22,074 bases of DNA from Cacconaster sp964598495 (GTDB lineage Bacteria; Bacteroidota; Bacteroidia; Bacteroidales; UBA932). Positions 1 to 7,268 of the stretch are shown piece by piece. Every line of letters begins with the position of its first letter. The first letter of the stretch is position 1. Under the pieces are notes generated by a model that saw only the letters and a program-made list of their open reading frames with translations, searched no databases and had not been told where the DNA came from. Both the position numbers and the translations under genes were made by a program. The stretch is from contig CAZRBY010000027.1 in NCBI GenBank assembly GCA_964598495.1, forward strand, positions 1-22,074. The letters are read 5' to 3'.

Positions 1-270
1 GTGGAAACGGATGATGCGCTCATCACGTTTGTACTGAGTCTCTAAATTGCCGATAAACTCGGGTTCTGCCTTGAATTCGATCAGATGATAGAATCCTGTA
101 GTTTTTTTCTGGATAGGGTAGGCCAATTTTCTAAGGCCCCAATCCTCTTGGTGCACAATCTCTCCACCATTATCCTTGATGAAGGTCACGTACTTGGCAA
201 CCGCTTCCTTCATCTGAGCATCAGACAAAACGGGAGTTGCAATGAAAACGGTTTCGTACTGTTTTAACAT
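1..270 (-). CDS. rpsF: 30S ribosomal protein S6, 5' part (cut by window edge)
   Basis: The minus strand from the ATG at 270-268 reads MLKQYETVFIATPVLSD and continues for 90 codons to the window edge. It includes the S6-typical stretches GGEIVHQEDWGLRKLAYPI and FYHLIEFKAEP. S6 binds S18 and the central domain of 16S rRNA in the small subunit. Family members are usually about 100-120 residues, so only the C-terminal tail is missing. The gene has its own Bacteroidota-type promoter at 326-356 and a short leader holding a perfect hairpin. In Bacteroidota rpsF normally leads an operon with rpsR and rplI; those would lie beyond the left edge and are not visible here. Confidence 0.95.
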   Translation of the reverse strand, partial: MLKQYETVFIATPVLSDAQMKEAVAKYVTFIKDNGGEIVHQEDWGLRKLAYPIQKKTTGFYHLIEFKAEPEFIGNLETQYKRDERIIRFH

Positions 271-297
271 TTTAATTAATTGTATTTGAGATAAATA

Positions 298-324
298 AGC
301 CCTTCCGGATTTTCCGAAAGGGCT
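298..324 (-). terminator. Perfect 12-bp hairpin between pepD and rpsF (terminator or rpsF leader hairpin)
   Basis: Arms of 12 bases (one G-U wobble) close a 3-base AAA loop. On the minus strand the hairpin is followed by CTTATTTAT, a weak U-rich tract. It lies 48 bases after the pepD stop and could end that transcript. It also falls at or just after the predicted rpsF start site, so it could instead form the very 5' end of the rpsF mRNA. Confidence 0.55.
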
Positions 325-325
325 G

Positions 326-356
326 CAAATATAGTTATTATTATCGAATTGGCAAA
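326..356 (-). promoter_or_regulatory. Bacteroidota-type promoter of rpsF
   Basis: On the minus strand a TTTG (-33 box, 356-353) is followed after 19 bases by TATATTTG (-7 box, 333-326), matching the Bacteroidota consensus TTTG / TAnnTTTG. Transcription would start a few bases left of 326, at the edge of the 298-324 hairpin. The stretch TATATTTGCAGCCC is identical to that in the DUF2795 promoter at 10580. Confidence 0.75.
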
Positions 357-371
357 AATTTGCCCAAAATC

Positions 372-1835
372 TTACTTTTTGGGAGCACCGGCAAGCGCCG
401 CAACTATAAAATTCCACCATTTTTCCACAGAAGGAATGAATACTCTCTCATCCGGAGAATGGGGAGATAAGATTGTGGGACCGCAGGAAATCATATCCCA
501 GTTGGGATAATTGCCGCCGAGGATGCCGCATTCGAGGCCTGCATGAATAGCCTTAACCTCAGCAGCTTTGCCGAAGAGGTTGAAATAGGTCTCCTTCATA
601 GTCTTAAGGATAGGAGACTTCATGTTGGGTTGCCAGCCGGAATAACCGCCTGATAGTGTAACCTTGGCACCCGCCAGTTCAAAGGTAGCGCGGATGGCCT
701 CTGACAGATCCTCTTTTGCGGTGTCAATTGAGCCACGCATGAGACATTTAATGAATATTTTACCATCTTCGGATTTTACGATGGCAAGGTTGTTGGAAGT
801 TTCCACGAGGTCAGCCATTTCAAGACTCATTCTATCAACTCCATTGGGGCAGGCATATACGGACTTGGCCATCTTTAGCGCCACATTGCCGGCCATTACA
901 TTCTTTGCCTTTGCCTCTTCAAGGAAAATCTGAACATTAGGATCGATGTTGGCATACTCATTCTTAACCTGGGCGAAAACCGAATCTACGATTACCTGAA
1001 GTTCGTCAGCTCTTTCTTTAGGTATTGCTACGACTGCCACGGCCTCGCGTGGAATAGCATTGCGCAGGTTGCCGCCCTCTATAGAAACGAGTTTACCCTT
1101 TAGGTCCCTCAGGGCGGGAAGCAGTACACGCATCATAACTTTGTTTGCGTTGCAGCGGCCCTCATGTATCTCCATGCCGGAGTGACCTCCGCGGAGTCCC
1201 TTTACGTTTATTGCATATACTTTATATCCCTTGGGAAGAGGCTCCTCCTTGTATTTGAAAACCGCAGTGGCATCAAGTCCGCCGGCGCAGCCAACATAGA
1301 GCTCTCCCTCAGTCTCAGAGTCAAGGTTGATTAAAATATCACCTTTGAGTATACCGGCCTTTAATCCTCTGGCACCTGTCATTCCGGTCTCCTCATCCAC
1401 TGTGAATAGCGCCTCTACAGGTCCGTGCACAAGGTCGTTCGCCTCCATTACTGCCATTGCAACAGCACAACCGAGTCCGTTGTCGGCTCCTAGGGTGGTG
1501 CCGGTGGCATAAAGCCAGTCTCCATCTTTCTTGTTCACGATACGGGGCTGGATGGGGTCCTTTCTGAAGTCGTGCACTTTGTCGTTGTTTTTCTGGGGCA
1601 CCATATCTATATGTGCCTGCAGAATGATGCCCATCCTGTTTTCCATGCCGGGAGTAGCCGGTTTGCGGATTATGATATTGCCAATTTCATCCTTGATGGT
1701 CTCTAGACCGAGGTCCTTGCCAAATTTCTCAAGGAATAGAACTGCTTTACCCTCGTGTTTTGAAGGGCGTGGAATCTGTGTGAGGGAGTAGAAGTGTTTC
1801 CATACCCTCTGAGGTTTTAGATTAGAAAGTGTCAT
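372..1835 (-). CDS. pepD: Aminoacyl-histidine dipeptidase (Xaa-His dipeptidase, peptidase M20C)
   Basis: This is a 487-residue cytosolic metallopeptidase that cleaves Xaa-His and related dipeptides using two metal ions. Visible motifs in order: QAHIDMV (H75, D77), TTLGADNGLG (D118), VDEETGMTGA (E148/E149 general base and metal ligand), NLDSETEG (D172), LRGGHSGMEIHEGRCNAN of the lid/dimer domain, and HAGLECGIL near the C terminus carrying the last metal-binding His. Length is normal for bacterial PepD, and the ATG at 1835 opens directly into the conserved N terminus. It starts 26 bases after the DUF4831 stop on the same strand, so the two are probably co-transcribed. A peptide importer of the POT family is encoded divergently next door, which suits dipeptide use. 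Confidence 0.95.
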   Translation of the reverse strand: MTLSNLKPQRVWKHFYSLTQIPRPSKHEGKAVLFLEKFGKDLGLETIKDEIGNIIIRKPATPGMENRMGIILQAHIDMVPQKNNDKVHDFRKDPIQPRIVNKKDGDWLYATGTTLGADNGLGCAVAMAVMEANDLVHGPVEALFTVDEETGMTGARGLKAGILKGDILINLDSETEGELYVGCAGGLDATAVFKYKEEPLPKGYKVYAINVKGLRGGHSGMEIHEGRCNANKVMMRVLLPALRDLKGKLVSIEGGNLRNAIPREAVAVVAIPKERADELQVIVDSVFAQVKNEYANIDPNVQIFLEEAKAKNVMAGNVALKMAKSVYACPNGVDRMSLEMADLVETSNNLAIVKSEDGKIFIKCLMRGSIDTAKEDLSEAIRATFELAGAKVTLSGGYSGWQPNMKSPILKTMKETYFNLFGKAAEVKAIHAGLECGILGGNYPNWDMISCGPTILSPHSPDERVFIPSVEKWWNFIVAALAGAPKK

Positions 1836-1861
1836 ATTTTCGTATTGAATTATTTGATGAG

Positions 1862-2944
1862 TTATTTGCTAATAAGAGTTTCAATGGGGAAAGAGTGTAC
1901 CGTGCCGAGTTGGTAAACCGGCACTCTGGTCTGGAGCAGTACTTGTTGTCCGTCAAGTATGCGTGCAGTAACCGTAGCGGGCACTCTGTAATAGATCATC
2001 TGGCTTCTGCTCCTTCCGGCAGCAGCGGCTGCGGCCTGCTGAATGGTGGTGCTCTTGGTCCCCTCGTCGAGGATAAGCTCCAGTATAATCGGCCTTCCGG
2101 ACATATTGGAGGCGGAAAGTAGTCCTTGAGTCTCTGAGATGCGGAAAGCTACATAGATATGCTTGTCATTGCCGGCTTTGGGCACTACGTCGAAACTCAT
2201 CTTCTGAATTGAGGTCTCGGTAATACCGAAAAAGAGAGTGAGGTACTCCCGTTCAAGACGGTTTATCTCTTCTATAGCGGCTCCGAGGGCCTCTCCGTTA
2301 AATATTGCGTCAGTATCACCGGTTATGATTTCCACACGTTTGCGGCGTAAGTTAAAGATACTGTTAGCCACCTCTTCGGCCTTCTTTTCTACGGATTTTT
2401 CTACCACCTGTCTCTGCTCGACTGCCACTCTTTGGAAGCCGCTTTCAGTCATCACGCTTTTGTATAGGGTAGTGGTTGTGCTGGTGAGATTGCCTCCCAC
2501 GCCTTTGCCGGCGAATTGGTCATTGGCGGCGATGGAGGGAAATCTCCAGGCCTCAGGCTTGCCGGTATAGCTATCGGATGCGATAATTAATCCCTGCGAA
2601 CAGAACTGCAGGAAATTGGCAGCAGCGTTATTTTTGCCTGATAAATTTATTGCAACACGGCCGGTAGCGTCCGCCTCAATATATGGATGAAAATGTATGG
2701 AGCCCATACTGTAGGTGACTGCGTTTTCTGTTTTTGCAGCCGTTCCGAGATATTTCTGAGCATATTGCGCATAGGGTCCTGCAATGAATGTCTCCTTCTG
2801 TGCCTCCACTACGAGATTGATCGAAGTGCTGGGAAGAGAATAAATCACTAATCCATCGGGAGTCGTAACTGTGGGTGCTTGTGCCATAGTCTGACTGCTG
2901 CAGAACAACAGAGCTGCCAGTGCGGTAATCACAATTTTCTTCAT
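1862..2944 (-). CDS. Secreted DUF4831 family protein
   Basis: A 360-residue protein starting MKKIVITALAALLFCSSQTMAQA, a clear Sec signal peptide (basic start, hydrophobic core, cleavage probably after TMA or AQA around residues 20-23). The mature part begins with APTVTTPDGLVIYSLPSTSINLVVEAQ, a pattern I associate with DUF4831 proteins of Bacteroidota. A middle region (about residues 180-245) with VEKSVEKKAEEVANSIFNLR and NRLEREYLTLFFG looks helical. The function is unknown; the protein is probably periplasmic or outer-membrane associated. An alanine-rich stretch (IQQAAAAAAG) near residues 302-311 is low complexity. It sits 26 bases upstream of pepD on the same strand. The family name rests on remembered sequence similarity, not a search. 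Confidence 0.8.
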   Translation of the reverse strand: MKKIVITALAALLFCSSQTMAQAPTVTTPDGLVIYSLPSTSINLVVEAQKETFIAGPYAQYAQKYLGTAAKTENAVTYSMGSIHFHPYIEADATGRVAINLSGKNNAAANFLQFCSQGLIIASDSYTGKPEAWRFPSIAANDQFAGKGVGGNLTSTTTTLYKSVMTESGFQRVAVEQRQVVEKSVEKKAEEVANSIFNLRRKRVEIITGDTDAIFNGEALGAAIEEINRLEREYLTLFFGITETSIQKMSFDVVPKAGNDKHIYVAFRISETQGLLSASNMSGRPIILELILDEGTKSTTIQQAAAAAAGRSRSQMIYYRVPATVTARILDGQQVLLQTRVPVYQLGTVHSFPIETLISK

Positions 2945-2993
2945 AAGAATTGACTTTTCAAGTTAACAAAAGGCTAATATACAATTTTTTTTA

Positions 2994-3001
2994 TATTTTT
3001 G
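2994..3001 (+). promoter_or_regulatory. Putative -7 box upstream of the POT transporter
   Basis: TATTTTTG matches TAnnTTTG and lies 52 bases before the ATG at 3054. No TTTG is seen at the expected -33 position, so this is a weaker candidate than the other promoters. Confidence 0.4.
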
Positions 3002-3053
3002 CCACATTGTTTGATAAAAATAACAACAACCAATAATAACGAAAAAACTATTT

Positions 3054-4721
3054 ATGGGACAATTCTTCACACACCTATGGCTGAATAACAGATCTATGGT
3101 TATTCTTATAGCCATCCTTATTGTTGTCATTCCATTCCTTCTGTTTTACCTCGCAAAAGCTAAAAAAGAGCACCCAAAGGGCTTAATAGCTGCTGCGTTG
3201 AGTAATATGGGCGAAAGGTTTGGTTATTACATCATGAATGCGGTACTACTGCTCTTCCTCTGCTCCAAGTTTGGAATAGATGATTCCGTAGCAGGCTGGA
3301 TTTATGCCGTATTCTATTTTATTATCTACATCTTCAGTCTTCCCGGCGGTAGGATTGCGGACAGGACACAGAACTACAAAGGCACCATCATCACGGGGCT
3401 CGTAGTGATGGCATTGGGTTACTTGCTTCTTTCCATTCCGGTTTTCGGTGAGACGAGAGGTGTCAACGCCATCCTTGTGTTCACTTGCTTTGCGCTTCTT
3501 TTGATTGCGTTCGGTAACGGACTCTTTAAAGGAAACCTCCAGGCTATTGTGGGCCAGATGTATGACAACTTTGAGGCAGAAGCCGCCAAGAAGGGCCCCG
3601 AAGCTCTTGCGCTGGCCAAGTCAAAACGCGACAGCGGTTTCCAGATTTTCTATGTATTTATTAATATCGGTGGTGTGGTTGCCCCTTTCGTCGCTCCGTT
3701 ACTGCGCAGCGCATGGCTCAAGGTTAAGGGTTTCACATACAATGCGGATCTTCCTCGTCTCTGCCACAAGTTTCTTGATACCAACGGCGCCATGTCAGAG
3801 GTGGATAGCGCCAACATTGCCACACTTGCCGAGAGCGCGGGTCATACAGGCGTGGTTGATGCTGCATTCTGTGACCAGTACCTCAATATATTCAACACAG
3901 GTGTACACTATTCATTCCTAGCTTCTGTGTTTGCAATGCTTCTCTCTCTGACTATCTTCTTAATAGTGAAGAAAAAACTTCCTACACCTGTAAAAAAGGA
4001 CAAGAAAGAGGTTCAGGACTATACTCCGGAAGAGAGAGCGGCCAATGCAAAAGAGATCAGGCAGCGTCTCTATGCACTCTTTGCCGTTCTTGGTGTTGCA
4101 GTTTTCTTCTGGTTCGCATTCCACCAAAACGGTCAGTCACTTTCAGTATTCGCACGTGACTTTGTCTCAACGGCTGCTATCCCGCCCGAGATATGGCAGT
4201 GCATCAATCCCTTCTTTGTGATTACTCTTACCCCGATTCTAATGTGGCTTTTCGCCTCACTGACACGTCGCGGAAGGGCTGTTTCCACTCCAAAGAAGAT
4301 TGCAATCGGTATGTTTATCGCTGCTTGCTCGTATATCTTCCTCATGATTATTGCTATGTACAAGCACTATCCTTCTGGATACGAGTTTGCCGGTCTCGCC
4401 GAGGCTGTGAAAATATCGATGAAGGCAAGCCCGATGGTACTCATCGTGACTTATTTCTTCCTCACGGTAGCCGAACTCTTTATTTCTCCTCTGGGAATTT
4501 CATTCGTCTCAAAGGTGGCTCCGCGTCATCTCCAGGGTATCTGCCAGGGTCTGTGGCTTTCAGCTACAGCTGTTGGCAATCTCTTTATCGCTCTTGGTGT
4601 TACCATGCTAAACACCTTCCCTCGTCAGTGGGAGACTTGGGCTGTATTCGCAGCCTTCTGCCTCATCTCGATGGGAGTTATGGCAGGCATGGTCAAATGG
4701 CTCGAAAAGATTACATCGTAG
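3054..4721 (+). CDS. POT/PTR family proton-coupled oligopeptide transporter
   Basis: A 555-residue inner-membrane protein of the major facilitator superfamily, POT (PTR2) branch, which imports di- and tripeptides with protons. The family signature appears as SNMGERFGYYIMNAVLLLF (residues 50-68), followed by the cytoplasmic-loop motif GGRIADRTQNYKG and many hydrophobic helices, with a hydrophilic cytoplasmic stretch around residues 305-345 (KKKLPTPVKKDKKEVQDYTPEE). Two oddities: the first Glu of the ExxER proton-coupling motif is Asn (N51-M-G-E-R), and an extra hydrophobic segment (residues 14-34) precedes the usual first helix. It is a single gene with a strong downstream hairpin. The neighbouring dipeptidase gene suggests a peptide-nutrition context. 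Confidence 0.92.
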   Translation: MGQFFTHLWLNNRSMVILIAILIVVIPFLLFYLAKAKKEHPKGLIAAALSNMGERFGYYIMNAVLLLFLCSKFGIDDSVAGWIYAVFYFIIYIFSLPGGRIADRTQNYKGTIITGLVVMALGYLLLSIPVFGETRGVNAILVFTCFALLLIAFGNGLFKGNLQAIVGQMYDNFEAEAAKKGPEALALAKSKRDSGFQIFYVFINIGGVVAPFVAPLLRSAWLKVKGFTYNADLPRLCHKFLDTNGAMSEVDSANIATLAESAGHTGVVDAAFCDQYLNIFNTGVHYSFLASVFAMLLSLTIFLIVKKKLPTPVKKDKKEVQDYTPEERAANAKEIRQRLYALFAVLGVAVFFWFAFHQNGQSLSVFARDFVSTAAIPPEIWQCINPFFVITLTPILMWLFASLTRRGRAVSTPKKIAIGMFIAACSYIFLMIIAMYKHYPSGYEFAGLAEAVKISMKASPMVLIVTYFFLTVAELFISPLGISFVSKVAPRHLQGICQGLWLSATAVGNLFIALGVTMLNTFPRQWETWAVFAAFCLISMGVMAGMVKWLEKITS

Positions 4722-4749
4722 TTTAGTTTACGGATTACGCAAATGTATG

Positions 4750-4779
4750 AATAGCCCTGACAAAAATGTCAGGGCTATT
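4750..4779. terminator. Bidirectional hairpin terminator, 13-bp stem
   Basis: AATAGCCCTGACA and TGTCAGGGCTATT form a perfect 13-bp stem with an AAAA loop. It lies 28 bases after the POT transporter stop and between two convergent genes, so it probably ends both transcripts. No long T run follows on either strand. Confidence 0.8.
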
Positions 4780-4810
4780 CGCGTTAATTAGCGCTATTTT
4801 GTGGTACTGG

Positions 4811-4859
4811 TGCGGATTACGTGTTGTGATGCGGACTACGAGGGAGTCCTGAGTTATAA
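4811..4859 (+). repeat. Degenerate heptamer repeat stretch
   Basis: Read in 7-base steps this stretch gives TGCGGAT, TACGTGT, TGTGATG, CGGACTA, CGAGGGA, GTCCTGA, GTTATAA, resembling the clearer GTTCCGA/CGAGTTA units at 17140-17360. It reaches into the stop codon of the minus-strand ATPase (4854-4856). It is degenerate and low confidence alone. Confidence 0.35.
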
Positions 4860-5984
4860 GCCAAACTCTCTTTTCAACCACACTTTCATTACAGGATCGG
4901 GAATAAAGGCCTTACCTTTCTCAACCTCAATGAGTTCTTTCTTTACCAAAGCTCGTCTTACGGTGCTGACATTGGCAGAAGAGCCGAGTTGATATTTGTG
5001 CAAAATCTCTTGTGTGGTAAACCTGCTGTTAACTCCATCGACGATGGCCCGCAAAAAGTTCATCTGATATGTCGTAAGGCCTTCCGTCTGCTTTTCAAAC
5101 AACGGTGTGTTTTGGTCTATAATGTCTTGATAAGCGGCTTCAAAATGCTGCTCTGTTGCAACTTTGTCTGTGTGAATCCAAACCAACCAAGCCAGTTGCT
5201 GTACATATGAAGAGTGGTTATCTACACTTAAGCAAATCTTTTTTGCCAACTTCTCAGAAATCTGTTTGCCCGTAACTTTGAAACGTTTGCAGATATACTC
5301 TATCCAATCTTTTGTTTCAATTTTTGACAGATAAATTGCATCTCCAAATTTGTAAAACGGAAGGTTCTTTTTCTCGAAAAGTTCGTTCATCAAGTGCTTT
5401 TTACTGCCGAATAGGCAATATGATACCGACTTTTGCAATTGCCAAACTGTACGCAGTCTCTTTTGGAACGATTTGGAATCCTTGAATTCGCCAATCTGTT
5501 GGAATTCGTCAATACAAACGACTATTTTGCACCCTTTTTTCTGTGCTATTCTTTCCGGAAGTCTCAAAATTTCATCAACATCATCACTCTTCGGATTCAT
5601 TTCAAGCGATATGGAAAAGTTCATCATCGGATCAGTGCCCATTGAGATTTTCGGACTTATACGAGACAAGAACAGTCTAGTGTTTTCCAACCATTCCTCT
5701 AATTTTGAAGATGTTTGCTTTAGTACGGCAGAGGCAAAAGCGTCATAGAAATCCCTGTCGCTGCGACATGAAAAAATATCGAGATAAATGATCTTCAGCT
5801 TATCTGATTGTGCTAAATGACAGACTTTCTGCGCCAAAGAGGTTTTGCCCCAACGGCGAGGCGAAATCAATACCGTATTTACGCCATGTCGGAAATTCAA
5901 TAATAGTCGTTCGGTTTCTTTTTCTCGATCGGTAAAATTGTCACCGGATGTTGGAACTCCGAATACGAAAGGTTTATTTTCCAT
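4854..5984 (-). CDS. AAA / archaeal-type ATPase (ATPase_2-like) with C-terminal winged helix
   Basis: A 376-residue predicted cytosolic P-loop ATPase. The start FVFGVPTSGDNFTDREKE is the usual lead-in of this family. The Walker A variant is SPRRWGKTSL (residues 41-50, K47, T48) and Walker B is KIVVCIDEFQQI (D159, E160). A sensor-like segment YCLFGSKKHLMNELF follows around residue 189. The last 80 residues (MNFLRAIVDGVNSRFTTQEI, then STVRRALVKKELIEVEKG) look like a winged helix, suggesting DNA or partner binding. Such stand-alone ATPases are common in Bacteroidota and their role is generally unknown. The gene is monocistronic, with its own promoter overlapped by a palindrome and four iterons at 6016-6078, which suggests tight, perhaps self-, regulation. 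Confidence 0.8.
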   Translation of the reverse strand: MENKPFVFGVPTSGDNFTDREKETERLLLNFRHGVNTVLISPRRWGKTSLAQKVCHLAQSDKLKIIYLDIFSCRSDRDFYDAFASAVLKQTSSKLEEWLENTRLFLSRISPKISMGTDPMMNFSISLEMNPKSDDVDEILRLPERIAQKKGCKIVVCIDEFQQIGEFKDSKSFQKRLRTVWQLQKSVSYCLFGSKKHLMNELFEKKNLPFYKFGDAIYLSKIETKDWIEYICKRFKVTGKQISEKLAKKICLSVDNHSSYVQQLAWLVWIHTDKVATEQHFEAAYQDIIDQNTPLFEKQTEGLTTYQMNFLRAIVDGVNSRFTTQEILHKYQLGSSANVSTVRRALVKKELIEVEKGKAFIPDPVMKVWLKREFGL

Positions 5985-6007
5985 AGACTTTAATTATTAT
6001 CCTGATG

Positions 6008-6015
6008 CAAATATA
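6008..6015 (-). promoter_or_regulatory. -7 box of the AAA/ATPase_2-like gene
   Basis: On the minus strand TATATTTG (6015-6008) fits TAnnTTTG and lies 23 bases before the ATG at 5984. The -33 position falls inside the second iteron, where only a partial GTTG match is present. Confidence 0.65.
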
Positions 6016-6033
6016 AGTAATAATTTTATTACT
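6016..6033. promoter_or_regulatory. Perfect 18-bp palindrome abutting the -7 box (putative operator)
   Basis: AGTAATAA and TTATTACT are exact reverse complements separated by TT. The palindrome directly touches the -7 box of the ATPase gene and shares most of its bases with the first 15-bp iteron. A bound protein here would block RNA polymerase. AT-richness makes chance palindromes more likely, so this is a candidate only. Confidence 0.5.
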
Positions 6034-6078
6034 AACAACTTTATTACAAATAATGTTGTTACTAACAATGTTATTACT
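6019..6078. repeat. Four tandem 15-bp iterons (AAYAAYKTTRTTACW)
   Basis: Four back-to-back 15-base units (6019-6033, 6034-6048, 6049-6063, 6064-6078) follow the pattern AAYAAYKTTRTTACW. Within each unit AAYAA and TTRTT make a short, sometimes imperfect, dyad. The array covers the -33 region of the ATPase promoter and lies in the gap between that gene and the divergent SPFH gene. Confidence 0.75.
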
Positions 6079-6134
6079 AAAAGATTGTCGCTAATCATGT
6101 TCTTCATTTTTCTATTAAATTGTATTAATTTTTT

Positions 6135-6164
6135 TTTGTATTTTGAAAAAAATAGATATCTTTG
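6135..6164 (+). promoter_or_regulatory. Bacteroidota-type promoter of the SPFH operon
   Basis: TTTG (6135-6138) and TATCTTTG (6157-6164) are separated by 18 bases and lie 32 bases before the ATG at 6197. GATATC occurs twice (6155-6160 and 6166-6171), once overlapping the -7 box and once just after it, and could bind a regulator. Confidence 0.7.
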
Positions 6165-6196
6165 TGATATCAAAATAATATCAATTTTCTAAAGCA

Positions 6197-7078
6197 ATGA
6201 AACAAGTTCAGGAAAAATTCATCACTCCTTCAAATGGATGGTTGATGCTGTTCGTCTCTCTTATTGGTATTGCTGCTTGCGTAGTGGTGCCTGCTATACT
6301 CATTAGTAATGGTGCAAGTGATTGGTGGGGATTGCTTTTTATTATTTCCGTTATCTTCGTTATTCTATTCAAGGGCCTTCTCATTGTTAACCCAAACGAG
6401 AGCAAAGTTGTAGTCTTTTTTGGCAAATATGTTGGAACTATCGTGGACAATGGATTCTTTTTCGTCAATCCTTTTACTACAAGAAGCACGGTTTCTCTTA
6501 GGGCACGCAATCTAAACGGTGATCCAATCAAAGTCAACGACAAGATGGGTAACCCGATCATGATCGGTGTTGTTTTGGTATGGAGGGTTAGGGATACGTT
6601 CAAGGCATCCTTCGAGGTTGACAATTATGTAAAATTTGTAGATATACAAAGCGAGGCAGCAATCCGTAATCTTGCGGGTTCATATCCCTACGATAATCTG
6701 GAGGATGAAGATGCCGCAATTACTTTGCGAAGCGGAGGCGAAGAGGTTAACGATTTGCTTGAAAAATCTCTCCAGGATCGCTTGAACATTGCGGGCATTG
6801 AAGTTATGGAGGCGCGTATAAGTTACCTCGCATACGCTCCCGAAATTGCCAGCGCAATGCTACAGCGCCAGCAGGCGACTGCCATAGTTGCTGCACGCCA
6901 TAAAATCGTTGAGGGTGCGGTAAGTATGGTACAGATGGCACTCCAGCAGCTCTCAGACAAGGAGATTATCGAGCTTGACGAGGAAAAGAAGGCTGCAATG
7001 GTGAGTAATCTGATGGTCGTGCTTACATCTGACAGAGCTGCTACTCCGGTTGTCAACGCGGGCTCACTTTACCAATAA
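6197..7078 (+). CDS. SPFH / band 7 domain membrane protein
   Basis: A 293-residue protein with two hydrophobic segments near the N terminus (about residues 15-36 and 43-64), then a band-7 domain: GLLIVNPNESKVVVFFGKYVGT, DNGFFFVNPFTT, then KMGNPIMIGVVLVWRVRD and VDIQSEAAIRNLAGSYPYD. The C-terminal part (RQQATAIVAARHKIVEGAVS, then ELDEEKKAAMVSNLMVVL) is the helical region through which SPFH proteins oligomerise. SPFH proteins (stomatin, prohibitin, flotillin, HflK/C) form membrane-bound rings that organise membrane domains or proteases. The specific role here is unknown. It begins a tightly packed unit with the following 55-aa protein (9-base gap) and probably the metallophosphoesterase gene. 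Confidence 0.9.
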   Translation: MKQVQEKFITPSNGWLMLFVSLIGIAACVVVPAILISNGASDWWGLLFIISVIFVILFKGLLIVNPNESKVVVFFGKYVGTIVDNGFFFVNPFTTRSTVSLRARNLNGDPIKVNDKMGNPIMIGVVLVWRVRDTFKASFEVDNYVKFVDIQSEAAIRNLAGSYPYDNLEDEDAAITLRSGGEEVNDLLEKSLQDRLNIAGIEVMEARISYLAYAPEIASAMLQRQQATAIVAARHKIVEGAVSMVQMALQQLSDKEIIELDEEKKAAMVSNLMVVLTSDRAATPVVNAGSLYQ

Positions 7079-7087
7079 AAACTTATT

Positions 7088-7255
7088 ATGGCCAAAGAGA
7101 AAAAACCATTTGTCCTCAGGATAGATTCGGATAAATTGGCTGCCCTCGAAAAGTGGGCGGCCGATGAATTCCGTAGTGTCAATGGCCAGCTGGAATATAT
7201 CATCACCGAAGCCCTCCGCAAGTCAAAACGATTTAAAACGGATCAAAAAGGATAA
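7088..7255 (+). CDS. Small Arc-like ribbon-helix-helix protein (55 aa)
   Basis: The ATG at 7088 opens a 55-codon frame beginning MAKEKKPFVLRIDSDKLAAL and ending at TAA 7253-7255. The pattern FVLRID, then LEKWAADEFRSVNGQLEYII and TEALRK, fits the beta-strand, helix, helix layout of Arc/MetJ-type DNA-binding proteins. It starts 9 bases after the SPFH stop and ends 13 bases before the lipoprotein start. The high density of charged residues and the tight spacing support a real gene. From memory, small proteins of this kind often sit next to SPFH genes in Bacteroidota. It may be a DNA-binding regulator, or may act with the SPFH ring; the sequence does not decide. Confidence 0.8.
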   Translation: MAKEKKPFVLRIDSDKLAALEKWAADEFRSVNGQLEYIITEALRKSKRFKTDQKG

Positions 7256-7268
7256 TATCAATTACTCA

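Noticed and set aside
3505..3921. 138-aa frame in another phase of the POT gene
   Set aside because: Composition is typical of an out-of-frame translation (many Arg, Ser, Leu) and there is no independent start signal.
4193..4726. 177-aa plus-strand frame inside the POT transporter gene
   Set aside because: It is an out-of-frame shadow of the well-supported transporter, with Cys-, Ser- and Arg-rich composition and no family motif.
7164..7268. Upstream start of the metallophosphoesterase
   Set aside because: These codons overlap the 55-aa gene in another frame and would place the lipoprotein signal inside the protein. The ATG at 7269 gives a proper N-terminal lipoprotein signal.
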